Shown here: positions 1 to 20,268 of the stretch, piece by piece | Numbering within the stretch: the stretch's first letter is position 1 | Layout: each line of letters opens with the position of its first letter | NCBI GenBank assembly: GCA_028751875.1 | Contig: CM054144.1 | Coordinates: 17,608,044-17,672,043, forward strand | From: Rapana venosa | Taxonomy: Eukaryota > Mollusca > Gastropoda > Neogastropoda > Muricidae | Length of the DNA stretch: 64,000 nt | Reading direction: 5' to 3' | Program-made: the position numbers and the translations under genes | The notes under the pieces: generated by a model | The model's input: only the letters and a program-made list of their open reading frames with translations | Told to the model about the DNA's origin: nothing | Databases searched by the model: none

Positions 1-1423
1 ATGGGATATCTCATTGCATTCCTCTGATATTCAAACTGAATATTTCATTGGATTTCTGCAAAATTAAACAATATTGATTGGAAATTTTTTTTCTTTATTT
101 TCATTTATGCTTCAGTACTTGATTAAAATTTGTCAACCCTGCCTCGATATTTATGTTAACCATTACCATCTCAACAAATAATGAAATCCCTTATTCCTGG
201 TAACCAAGAATAATGTTCACTTCGAAAAAAAAATTCTCCATGAAAATTAATAATCATTTTTTCTTTTCTTTTTTTATCACAGATATACAAACATAAACCA
301 AATGTTCATTTCTTGATTTTTAAAAATCATGTATGGGAAGGCAAGTGTGCAGTGAAAGTTTACTTTGTCCTGTTATATTTTGTCACTTATGACATGATTA
401 GTTACTGATGACACATGTAATCATGGGAAAAATGCATGAATTTTAAAATAAAAAGGATGATTTATCATAATCAAAGAGGCAATTTTATTCAGAAACAAGA
501 AATAACAAGAAAGAAATGGTTTCCTGTAAAATAAGCAATTTTTAATGTCAAAATTACGCTTGTATAGCTTTTTGTACAGACATGGGTGTGTCTCTACACA
601 TTACAAGATTTGATGTTATTAATAAAAATTTTAAAAACCACCACTGTTTCTAACAAAAAAAATTTTAAAACTACTTTTGACATGAAAGTTGTCTGTGGGT
701 ACAGAATAGTTCTTCCATAGTCAAAGCGATTCTTTTAACAATCTCAACTAATCAATTTGCCTAATACTGGACAATTGACTAATACAGCAATACTGTAAAC
801 CACATTAAAAATCATTCATTTATAGAGATTTAGAAAAACCTGTAACACTCAGCAAGGTGAACATTATTTTCTTTCACAGTGAAAACTTGCATACAGATCT
901 CCATATATGTAATCATTTGGTTACTGCTTACTTTTGTTGTGTTAGAAGCAATTAATTAAATCAATTCTGAGGTAATTCTTCACCACATGTTTAGTATTCC
1001 ATGTACCATGCTCAGAAGATAAAGGTACATGTCATCTATCCCACACACAAAAAGATTTTTTTTTTAAATACAAAGAAATCATTAATCATAATCAAACAGT
1101 CTTGTACAATGTCCTTTAGAAGATCATGACTTGCAGCAGGTACACTCTCTCTCACACACACACACACACACATGCACGCGCACATGCACGCATGTAGAGA
1201 AAAGGATCAAAGGGGAGGATGTGACTTCTCAGCACCCTTTATCTAACTGTTCAAACTGTCAATATCATGGCTACGTAGCCTGATTCCTTTCTCTTATGGG
1301 ACTGACATTTTATCAAACCCAGTTCCTTTGAAATCTATTTTCAATTTATTTTACAGCTAAATCATTTTTTCTTTGGTTTTAAAACAAAAATGAGTAAAGT
1401 AAGCCAGGCAACATGCACAGATA

Positions 1424-1458
1424 CATGTCACACACACACTCACACACATACATACACA

Positions 1459-1502
<44 letters not shown>

Positions 1503-1545
1503 GTGCGCACTCACTCACTCACTCACACACACACACACATACCAT
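1424..1545. repeat. (CA)n microsatellite
   Basis: Imperfect CA tract with CACT interruptions. Open frames here are Thr-His repeat artefacts. A CAC/CCA-rich stretch follows to 1680. Confidence 0.9.
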
Positions 1546-2206
1546 GTCCCTCTTTTACCTACCCCCTTAGGTAAACCCACACCCAACCATCCCCACCACC
1601 ACTATCCCCACCACCACCACCCACCAACCACCACCCAACCACCACCACCAACCAACCACCAACCACCAGCCAGCCAACATGGGGGAAAAAGGGCAAAGGT
1701 CAAGGGTGTTTCACAGCAGCATCCGTCCTCTGTAAATGTCAATATCATGTGCACCCAGCCATTGAGGGCAAAACGACACTGCCCTGATTCCAGGGCTGAC
1801 TCTCTCTCTCCCTACACTGCCCTAGGAGACTGGTAGTCAGTGACACCAGGGGAACACTGCTCCTGGTCAATCTATTTCTGATTAATTTTTCCGCCAGAGT
1901 CCTACAGCTGAGAGAACAGGCATGATGGAATGCGGGCGGTAGGGGTGGGGAGGCAAGGGGAGAAACAGGCAGACAAAAAGAAAGGCAGAGCAGAGGGATA
2001 GAGACAGACGCAGAGACAGGCTGGTAATCAGGGGCAGGCAGAGATAGACCCTGAGAGACTGACAGAGAGAGATGGTGAGGCTGACAGAGAGTAGGAACAA
2101 ACGTTTGTGTGTCCGCATGCATGCGCACACACACACCACAACACAGATTCCCAGTATGATATTGTATTCAATGCAAAAATGACCGTCATCAAACTATTTC
2201 TACCAT

Positions 2207-2207
2207 T

Positions 2208-2238
<31 letters not shown>

Positions 2239-2268
2239 ATATATACACACATACACATATACATATAT

Positions 2269-2327
<59 letters not shown>

Positions 2328-2338
2328 ATATATATAAT
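2207..2338. repeat. (AT)n microsatellite
   Basis: Two AT blocks separated by an ACACATACAC stretch. The tract is self-complementary. Confidence 0.9.
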
Positions 2339-2559
2339 ACCTGCTAGGAATAGCTCAATGCAACTCAAAAAACAGGTAAGAAATCCTACTCAGGCTACTG
2401 ACACTTCTTTAGCATACATGTGCAGTTTTTGAAGCCACAGTCATAGAACCCATTACATCTGCTGCCTCCCAAATCCATCATCAGTTTTTCCACCTCTATG
2501 CATCATTAGTGTCTGAATACTAAAGCAGCTCTGTACAGCCTGTGATCCTTCCTTCCTTC

Positions 2560-2720
2560 CATTATCCTCACTGACAAATGACATTGCTGTCTGTCCCAGC
2601 AAAGCCTTTCATCTATTCTCTGACAACCCCAACAGCATGTGCTTCCTTTCCTATACCATGCATACACACTGACTTGAAAGGAAATGAATGTGCGCGGCTT
2701 CTTGCTAGGAAAGAAAAGAA
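2560..2720 (+). mobile_element. Possible LINE RNase H remnant
   Basis: The plus frame reads FPIPCIHTDLKGNECARLLA, resembling the LINE RNase H motif W-I-P-x-H...GNExAxxLA. No flanking RT or termini are visible. Alternative: chance similarity. Confidence 0.35.
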
Positions 2721-2884
2721 ATGGGAAAAGGAATGGAGGAGAGCAGTATGTATTTATATGAAAGTACATATGAATGGCATGTCCAACATGTTAATGGCTT
2801 TTAGAAATTGATACAAGTGAAAACCTTAAAAGATAGTTTTTTATGTTCATAGATTCTCATTACATAAGAATGTATTTTTGCACA

Positions 2885-2985
2885 TCCATAGTGGGCAGAA
2901 TGCGCAGTGCCTGGTCTTCTCCTGCCCTTGTGACACTGCAGGAGGTCTGCCTGCTGGCCTCAGCTGACACATTCCAACCTCAGGG
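2885..2985 (-). repeat. Shared module D, copy 1
   Basis: On minus: GAATGTGTCAGCTGAGGCCA then GCAGACCTCCTGCAG, matching 61.99 kb in opposite orientation. Confidence 0.5.
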
Positions 2986-3215
2986 CAGCTTATTAAAAGG
3001 TTGCTAAGAAAACATTTCAGATTGGCTTTGAAAAAGGCAGAAGAATGGAATGAGTAGGCATAGAATAAGGAAGGAAAGAGAGGAAAGGGAAAAGCCAAAA
3101 AGAAATGGGGTGATAGGATAGTAAAAATTACTGGCACATAATTTCCAGCATTTCCAGAAAGTGGGGAAGCTATTTTATACTTAAAGACCCTCTGGCATCC
3201 CCATGGGAAGGGGGG
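2985..3215 (+). repeat. Dispersed repeat C, copy 1
   Basis: Ends with CCAGAAAGTGGGGAAGCTAT, TTTATACTTAAAGACCCTCTGG and CATCCCCATGGG, the same order as copies at 24.6 and 60.8 kb. Confidence 0.55.
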
Positions 3216-3463
3216 GGGGGGGAAGACTGAATGAAAAAAACCCAACTTTTTTTTTTTTTTAAGCTACCAGCCTTTGGCTTATATCATCCCCCTTCCCACT
3301 CAACCTCTCACTGTTCTGCTGCTTGAATCAACTCTTCTCCTCCCAATCAACAGGACTAATTGTACTTGTACAATTAAGAGTTACACGACCCCCTCACCCT
3401 TTCTTTTCGATCTGTACACTCCCTACTTCTCCTAGTAACAGTAGTAGTCCTCTCTTGACCAGT

Positions 3464-3589
3464 CCCCCCCCCCCCCCCCCCCCACTCCATTGACCAAGAC
3501 TCTGGTACACAGTGCTGGCACTCTGCACAGGAAAGGGCTTGTAGTTGCTCTAGCTCTGTGTGTGTGTTGTGTGTGTGTGTGTGTGTGTG

Positions 3590-3635
<46 letters not shown>

Positions 3636-3735
3636 TGTGTGTGTGCGTGTGTGTGTGTGTGTATGTGCGTGCGTGTGTGTGTGTTGTGTGGGTGTGTGAG
3701 TTGTGTTGTATGTGTGTGGCTGTGTCAGTGTCTGT
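3464..3735. repeat. Poly-C tract plus (GT)n microsatellite
   Basis: An approximately 20-nt C run at 3464-3483, then GT repeats from 3558 with TGTTG interruptions. Confidence 0.9.
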
Positions 3736-4549
3736 GTGTGGGTCAGAAAGGCTGATACCACTACTGTTTCCTGACAAAAGAGGTCAGATAAATTAATCAG
3801 GAGACAATCACAACAGCTGCCGCTGCTGCTGCCACTGCCACTACTGCAGTTCTGTCTCTTTCTGTCTCTGTTTCCCTCTGTCAGGCTGCCTGTCTCTGAC
3901 ACTCTTTCTCTCCCTGTCTGTCTCCTCTCTCTTCCTCCCTCTCTCTCTCTGTCTCTCAACTCACTCTGTGTGTGTATGTGTGTCCCTTTGTTTCTTCTCT
4001 CCCCTCTCCCTCCCTCTCTCTCCCTCTTTCCCTGTCTCTCATCTCTGTCTCTCTCCACTTTCTTTCTCCCACCATCCTTCAAAACTGACAAGGCATTTCC
4101 TTTCCACAGAAGGCACCAAGCAATAATCAGCAAAGCAAACAAATTAAGCAGAAACAGACAGCAGAGGCCTGCGTTCTACAAGGAGCAGGAAAATGAAGAC
4201 AAACATGAGGGACAAAACCCCTCCTCTATTCCTGTCCCGTCACTTTCCCTTCAGGTTTCATCCATCCTGGAATTCCTGTGGGATCCTAATGCAATCTTTC
4301 TCGCTTCCTCCTCTCTAGCACACTTGACTGCAGAAAATCCTACACACCCTACTAAAAGACAGCACTGGTCGTCACAAAAGCCTACAGCCAGGTCTAACCC
4401 GGTCAATCAGACACCTCACATCTGGTAAAGGAAACGAGAGAGGCATATATTTATATAAGGATTTGAAATTAATCAGAAATAAAATGACATGGACTGACTC
4501 CTAAGAAAAGACTCTTGAGAAATTCCTGAGGACTTCAAGACTAATAGAC

Positions 4550-4553
4550 TAGC

Positions 4554-4587
<34 letters not shown>

Positions 4588-4845
4588 CTAGTACTAGTAC
4601 TAGTACTACTACTACTACTAGTACTACTACTAACTACTACTACTACTACTACTACGATGATGACAACTACTACTACCACCACCACTACCACTACTACTAC
4701 TACGATGGCGGCAACTACTACTACTAGTACCACCACTACCACTACTACTACTATTACTACTATTACAACTACTCCTCCTCAGAAAAGACTCTTGGGTGAT
4801 TCTTGAGGACTACTACTACTACTTCTTCTTCCTCTTCCTCTTCTT
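4550..4845. repeat. Compound (GTA)n/(CTA)n trinucleotide repeat with mirrored halves
   Basis: (AGT)n runs into (ACT)n through ACTAGTACTAGTACTAGTAC, so the two halves are reverse complements and could fold into a hairpin. GATGATG, CACCACC and CTTCTTC trinucleotides follow. Confidence 0.9.
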
Positions 4846-5263
4846 CTTTATTCCCTAAAAGGTGGAACTAAAATGGAAAAAAGAGGAGCTAAACCAGTAA
4901 AAGAACCATCACAACAGTAAGAGACTTTCCTAAAAATAACTGAAATTATGCCATCCAAAGCACCTGTCTGATAATTATTATAATGGAGGACTGTTCCTTA
5001 CAGAGGACAGTATAGCTGAGAATCAAGATCAGCACATATGAAACCAAAGTGACTCTCTATGACATCACTATACCCAGATCCTGGTCACTCAAGGACAACA
5101 ATATACACCATATGACTAGACCTGATCTTCTACGGTGATCTGGAAACACTGAATACGACAAGACAGGTAGAAGACTACAATTACTGTGTGTCACAGAGAG
5201 TGAGATTTAATTATCAAAAACAAAGATTGAAAGTCACGACAGTCTCCTTTCTTTATAAAAGGA

Positions 5264-5340
<77 letters not shown>

Positions 5341-5358
5341 GGAAGGGGGGGGGGGGGG
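5264..5358. repeat. (GT)n then poly-G tract
   Basis: About 38 uninterrupted GT units followed by GGAA and a 13-nt G run. Confidence 0.95.
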
Positions 5359-6199
5359 AGGGGGCTGCCAAGGGCTAACACTGACAAGAAATATTTTTAA
5401 TGCAAAAATGTGCCCCAAAAGGAAGAAGAGAAGATGATATGTACAAGCAATGAAGACACTAACATCACCACACAAACACACACATGAACAGGAAACAAAA
5501 GTGTGTATACATGTGCAGTAGTCAGAGGTTTGGGTTATCATGTTTCTGTTTGTGAAAGTGGGTGATCATGGTTACACTTGTGTGAGTAGTGAGATGAGTA
5601 CTTATATTTGGGGGGAGGGAGGGGTGGGTGGGTGAAGGAGGCCTGTATTGGAAGGGTTGTATGTTGGACTTGGAGGCTGAATGTCCTCTTCCTCCCCCCC
5701 CCCCCCCCCCCCTCTCTCTCCTTTCCTTTTTGCCCCCTTACTTTTTCCCTTCCAATCATTTTTTAGCTGTGAGTTTTACTCACCTTATAAAAATCACTCT
5801 TGATACTATGTTCATTTCCATTGACTTTTCTGTCTCTTTGTGTTTTCTTGGATTAATCTCCTTGACAAATCTTCTCCTCCAGTTCATCAAGGTATAGATG
5901 TGGACCTGCCTGCCATCCCCTCTCCTGGATGTACTACAGGTATGTGTTTAATTACACTTCAGACCATGTATAAAGTGTCTTTAGTTTTATGGTTAGACAT
6001 CTTGAAGTTACACCATACCTGGCACTCACCTAGATGTGCTTATTAACATTTAATTTTATTTCTCACATTGATGGTTTGAATGTGTTTGTGTATACATAAA
6101 TCTTTCAATAAATCTCTCTGGGGAAGGTAAAATAAACCCATACATCAGAGAAATCAACTGGACAGCTTTTTTGTCTTTCTCCTTGTCATGTTATGTCAT

Positions 6200-6202
<3 letters not shown>

Positions 6203-6245
<43 letters not shown>

Positions 6246-6249
6246 TAGA

Positions 6250-6301
<52 letters not shown>

Positions 6302-6308
6302 TAGATAC

Positions 6309-6375
<67 letters not shown>
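6203..6375. repeat. (AC)n and (GATA/GACA)n tetranucleotide microsatellite
   Basis: AC units, then GATA units, a block of nine GACA units, and about eighteen GATA units. Confidence 0.95.
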
Positions 6376-6385
<10 letters not shown>

Positions 6386-6736
6386 GATAGATAAATAACA
6401 CCAGTAAACAACTGCAGTAAAAAGAATGGGAGAATGGGATCAATTTTAAATGAGGGAAGTGAACCAGTTTAGCCCACAAGCACTGGATCCCTCAAAGAGG
6501 AAAACCATGAAAAAGTAATAAAGGAAAGTAGTTGATGGAATCCACCTTTTGTTTTTCTCTTTCTTTCCTACCATTATAACCAACTCTTTATCCACAACAC
6601 CACCACTGCCACACAACAATAAAAGCTTTGTGGCTGTGGGAGTTATCGTGCCATTGTTACATTCAGTACAATGTTGCCTCCCCTCCCCTTCCCTTCCACC
6701 TTTCTCTGAAGCCCTTGCTTTCTTCCCTGCCTCTTT

Positions 6737-6738
<2 letters not shown>

Positions 6739-6806
<68 letters not shown>

Positions 6807-6854
6807 ATGTGTGTGTGTGAGTATGTCACTGTGTGTGTGTGCGCGCATGGTCTC

Positions 6855-6900
<46 letters not shown>
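6739..6900. repeat. (GT)n and (CTGT)n microsatellites
   Basis: Long GT tract, a short GCGCGCATGG spacer, then (CTGT)n. Confidence 0.95.
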
Positions 6901-6902
<2 letters not shown>

Positions 6903-7551
6903 CTTTATATGTCTCTCTCACTCTCTCTCTCTCACACACACTCTTCTTCCCCCCACCCCTCACACACACACTCACAGTTGCTCTAATCAAACCAGCTCTC
7001 TGAAAACTATCTATGCTTCATACTAGGAACAGCCAAAGCAAAAAGAAACAAGTCCTGCCACAAGAGATACAGCAGACCTACCTAGTAATGAAATGAAAAT
7101 AACTATATATAGACAAGCTGATGATGGGATTCACATGTCTTACATAATAAGAATACACCGCAGTAAACATGTCTTCCTATCACACACAAATGAGACTGTC
7201 ACACGATAACAGGGATTCACATGTCTTTCATAAATCGGAATACAACACAGTCAACACACTCAGTCCATGTCTTCCTTTCACACCCACAACTAAGACTGTC
7301 ACCCGATAGCAGCTTTCTCAATGATGAGGTTACGATCTTTTTTGTTACATTTGGCAATGTGGCCCCCTCCATGCCACCCCAGCCCTCATTTGCTTGATAA
7401 GCTATGATATAGCTACAATTTTTTTTTTTTTTACTACAACCAGTGATACGGTCCTGTCCACCTTACCCTCACTTTAACTCAATTTGCTTCATTCTTCTGC
7501 TTCTTCTGTTCTCTTGTTTTTTGCATACAAACATGTTGACTACCTCCCCCC

Positions 7552-7594
<43 letters not shown>

Positions 7595-8158
7595 ATGCAT
7601 GCATGCATGCATACACACACACACACATATTACACACATATTACACACACACTTCACAAACACACACACACACACACACAAACACAGAGGCACCCACACA
7701 CACATTTTTTTGTTTGTTTGTTTGTTTAAACAAAAGGTCAGGTAACAGCTGAAGCAAAAAGAGGCACAGAAACTACCACCAGTGACAAAGGACCCACAGG
7801 AAAAGGACAAGAATTCATGAAGTAGGAATAAAGACTAGTTAGGTCAGTGGAATCTGGACACACCAATATAGTGTGAACACTTTCCGTCCATCCATCCTTT
7901 CCTTTTCACACAACCAACAACATTACACACAGCTTTTCTGCTGCTGGATCATCATAGCTTCATTACAAATATCCATCACCCTTCACTCTCTCTCCGACTC
8001 TCTCTCTCTCATGAGAAATGCATACTTATTATTTACAGCTTCCTAATGCTTGTGGATAGCTTGATAATATAATTATGGTTCTTGTTGTTCATGATTACCT
8101 GTAACCACCCCTTCATAAAGGGGCTATGGCCTAAAATCTGAATAAACCATTCACACTT

Positions 8159-8249
<91 letters not shown>
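8159..8249. repeat. (CT)n-(CA)n compound microsatellite
   Basis: About 27 CT units pass directly into about 16 CA units. Confidence 0.95.
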
Positions 8250-8251
<2 letters not shown>

Positions 8252-9047
8252 AGCCTATAAGAAAGGTCAGATGGTAGCAGTGAAGTGAAAAAAGAGGGGG
8301 CAGAAACACATTACCAGAACCACAGGGCCCACAGAGGTCAGAGGAAGAAACATCATGAATTAAAAAATTTAAAAATCAAGGCAAGTCGATGGTAATCTGA
8401 ATTCATACATAACACCAGCATAGACACTTCCCTCTGTTTGCCCCCTTTTCACTCAACCCACAACTGAAACATCATAACATTACATCCCTACACATCCCCT
8501 TCTCTCTCTTTCTCACCTCCCTCCCTCTCTCTCTCCACCACCAATCTCTCTCTCTCTCCACCACTCAACCCCCCCCCCCCCCCCCCAATCTCTATTTCAA
8601 TCTATACAATTTTACAAAGATATGGTAACACTAACAGCTGAAGTGAAAAAAGAGGGGCAGAACAACTTGCAACAGAAACACAGGACCTGCTGAGGCAGGA
8701 AAACCATGAAATAAATTTATATAAAGGCAAGTTTGCTGATGGAATGTGGATATACCAGCGTCAAATACAGCTTTCCTGCTGCTGCTGAATCATCATTCAC
8801 TTGTGACATAACCCCCACCCCCCCTCTCTGTGTCTTTCACCGGGTTGCTTTCTTCCTTTCCAATCCCATCCTTCCAGTTTTTCCTTTCAGTAGTTCTGTT
8901 GCAAGTCTCAGCTTCTCTTTTACATATGCTGTTACAAGATCAATAAATTATTTTTGTTAATGATTGTGTGTGCGCGTGTGTGTGTTAGTTCTTCAGTTTA
9001 ACGTTTCTTCAGTTTAACGTCCTTCCACTAAATACTGATATCAGACA

Positions 9048-9120
9048 CACACACGTGTGTGTGTGTGTGGTGTGTGTGTGTGTGTGCGCGTGTGCGCTCA
9101 GTGGTGTGTGTGTGTTGAGT

Positions 9121-9162
<42 letters not shown>

Positions 9163-9260
9163 GAGTGGTGTGTGTGTGTGTGTGTGTGTGTGTGTTGAGT
9201 GGTGTGTGTGTGTGCTGAGTGGTGTGTGTGTGTGTGTGTGTTGAGTGGTGTGTGTGTGTA
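9048..9260. repeat. (GT)n with TGAGTGGTG interruptions
   Basis: GT blocks of varying length separated by the same TTGAGTGGTG motif at least six times, giving a minisatellite-like structure. Confidence 0.9.
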
Positions 9261-9289
9261 GAGGGTAATTACTGTGGAAGTGCGTGAAT

Positions 9290-10400
9290 TTCCATTTAAA
9301 AACCACAAGGTACATAACCACAAGTGTACAGTTTATACATAAGTCATGTCAATTTCACCCCTAAACTATGGAAGGTAAGGTAAACAAAAAATAGAACCAA
9401 CAGGACCACAAAAAACTCCAATGAAACATTGAAATAATAGGATGGAAACAGAAAAGCAAAAAAGAACGCAGGAATATCTTCAACATTCTTCACTGTGCTG
9501 TCCCATCCCAAACGAAAGGAAAACAAAGTGATTTTTACCATCAATGGTTTTCAGTTCTTCAGCGTCGGCTTCAAACAGGAAGAAAGAGTGAAGACAACAT
9601 CAAACATACAGAATATCATATGAGTGAGAGCGACCTACAAATGAAAATAAAAATAAATAAATAAACCATAGAAATAGTTGAAACCATTCTGCGAATAAAA
9701 ACAGTTGCATATTATCATACAGTGAAAAGTATATTCTGCACATTAAGGACAAAAGATAGCAGTAAGAATGACTGCGAGAGCTAAGACTACAAAGCACACT
9801 TAAAGAGGAACTAGGCGACTTTAGCTGCTGTGAGCGTAACAAAAAAAAGATGATAATGTGCAGCCAAAACAATAAAGTACCAACTACCAGCATAAGTTGG
9901 TTTTGTTTCTTTTTATAATTAAATGTTGTTTTTGATTGGTTAGCAAAGAATTAGCAAGTAGTATATTATATACACACAATAAATTGTTACACCGAGTCAG
10001 AAAGGGACATCTGAATGAAAAACATTATGCACATGTATCACTCTAACGGTTCACTGTTGGTAAATAGTCCTATTCAGAAAATGCCCAACGTATACACTTT
10101 AAAAATCACAGATGTCAGTTCAAACAATAAGGAAAATAAAAAATGGAACACAAAAGCAACTTAATGTTAAAAAAGTGAGAGAAAAAAAAATTATCAAAAA
10201 CTGTCACCATCTTAGCCAACAGTAAGCAAACAGATTTCTGATATCTCTTCAAATAAAATGGGTACTTTGCCAATAATTTTCAAACAGGTTATTATATTGT
10301 AATAATACACTCACTCCCACAGCTAAATATTAAATGAACAAAAGCGTTAAAAAAATATTAATGTTTTCAAAGAAACCGCGCGCCATGATGTCCCATACTG
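9290..10400. other. No feature seen (NBEA-like intron 3)
   Basis: AT-rich unique sequence. The minus strand was searched by eye for the next NBEA exon (DLLVDML-like) without success. Confidence 0.5.
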
Positions 10401-10405
10401 CTTAC

Positions 10406-19835
<9,430 letters not shown>

Positions 19836-20244
19836 GGTCACAGTCAAGGCCTGGCAGATACTGCGGTGTTCGTGAGGAAATTGTCCACACTTACAACATG
19901 CAGGATAGGTACAGGGTCACTTCACACTTGTATGATCAAGGGATGTGGCTCGTATGCCGACAGAAAGATCAGACAACTTCCGTATTATCGGGCTGAATAG
20001 TAAAGCGATAGCTTACCGACCAAAAAATAAATGAGCAAAACAGACTTTTTCTGCATTTTTGTTTACCCTAAATAAAAATTGTAATGAAACTATTTTTTAT
20101 AAACGTGTCCTCGATTTTTCTTTCGTTTTTTTTAAATGAACCCCCACCCGCACTCCATCAGTCATCGTCTCTTCCGGTTGCTTTTACGCTTATGTTCTTC
20201 TGAAGAATCTAAGGAATTTAGGGGTGGAACAGATCTGCTTCACA
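19836..20244. promoter_or_regulatory. Divergent (probably bidirectional) promoter between NBEA-like gene and septin
   Basis: Only 409 bp separate the start codons of two genes that point away from each other, so both 5' UTRs and core promoters must lie here or in overlapping upstream exons. Two ETS-like elements are visible, CTTCCGG at 20171-20177 and ACTTCCG at 19976-19982; ETS/GABP sites are typical of TATA-less bidirectional promoters. No convincing TATA box was seen. That one promoter drives both genes is inference. Confidence 0.6.
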
Positions 20245-20268
20245 ATGGCTGCTACGGACATAGAAAGG
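20245..20268 (+). CDS. SEPTIN6: Septin coding exon 1 (residues 1-8)
   Basis: A short first coding exon, MAATDIER, ending at AGG|GTTCGT in phase 0. The donor is not optimal, but the phase matches exon 2 and the ATG context is good. An untranslated leader lies just upstream in the divergent promoter region. Confidence 0.75.

Larger units (their letters stand above)
6430..8830. repeat. Diverged tandem array of about 350-500-bp units with internal microsatellites
   Basis: Related blocks recur at about 6450, 7025, 7735, 8258 and 8615. Each contains a variant of AACAGCTGAAGTGAAAAAAGAG, then CACAGGACC, AGGAAAACCATGAA and GATGGAATCTGGA. Between blocks the positions are filled by (GT)n, (CTGT)n, (CA)n or (CT)n tracts. 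Units are strongly diverged. Confidence 0.55.

Noticed and set aside
1..1140. Search for further NBEA exons at the left end
   Set aside because: No minus-strand segment encoded the expected DLLVDMLGVLASY-like sequence with splice sites. The next exon is presumed outside the window.
3432..4142. 236-aa minus-strand open frame rich in Thr/His and Arg/Glu
   Set aside because: It translates (CA)n, (GA)n and poly-C tracts. No splice structure or domain.
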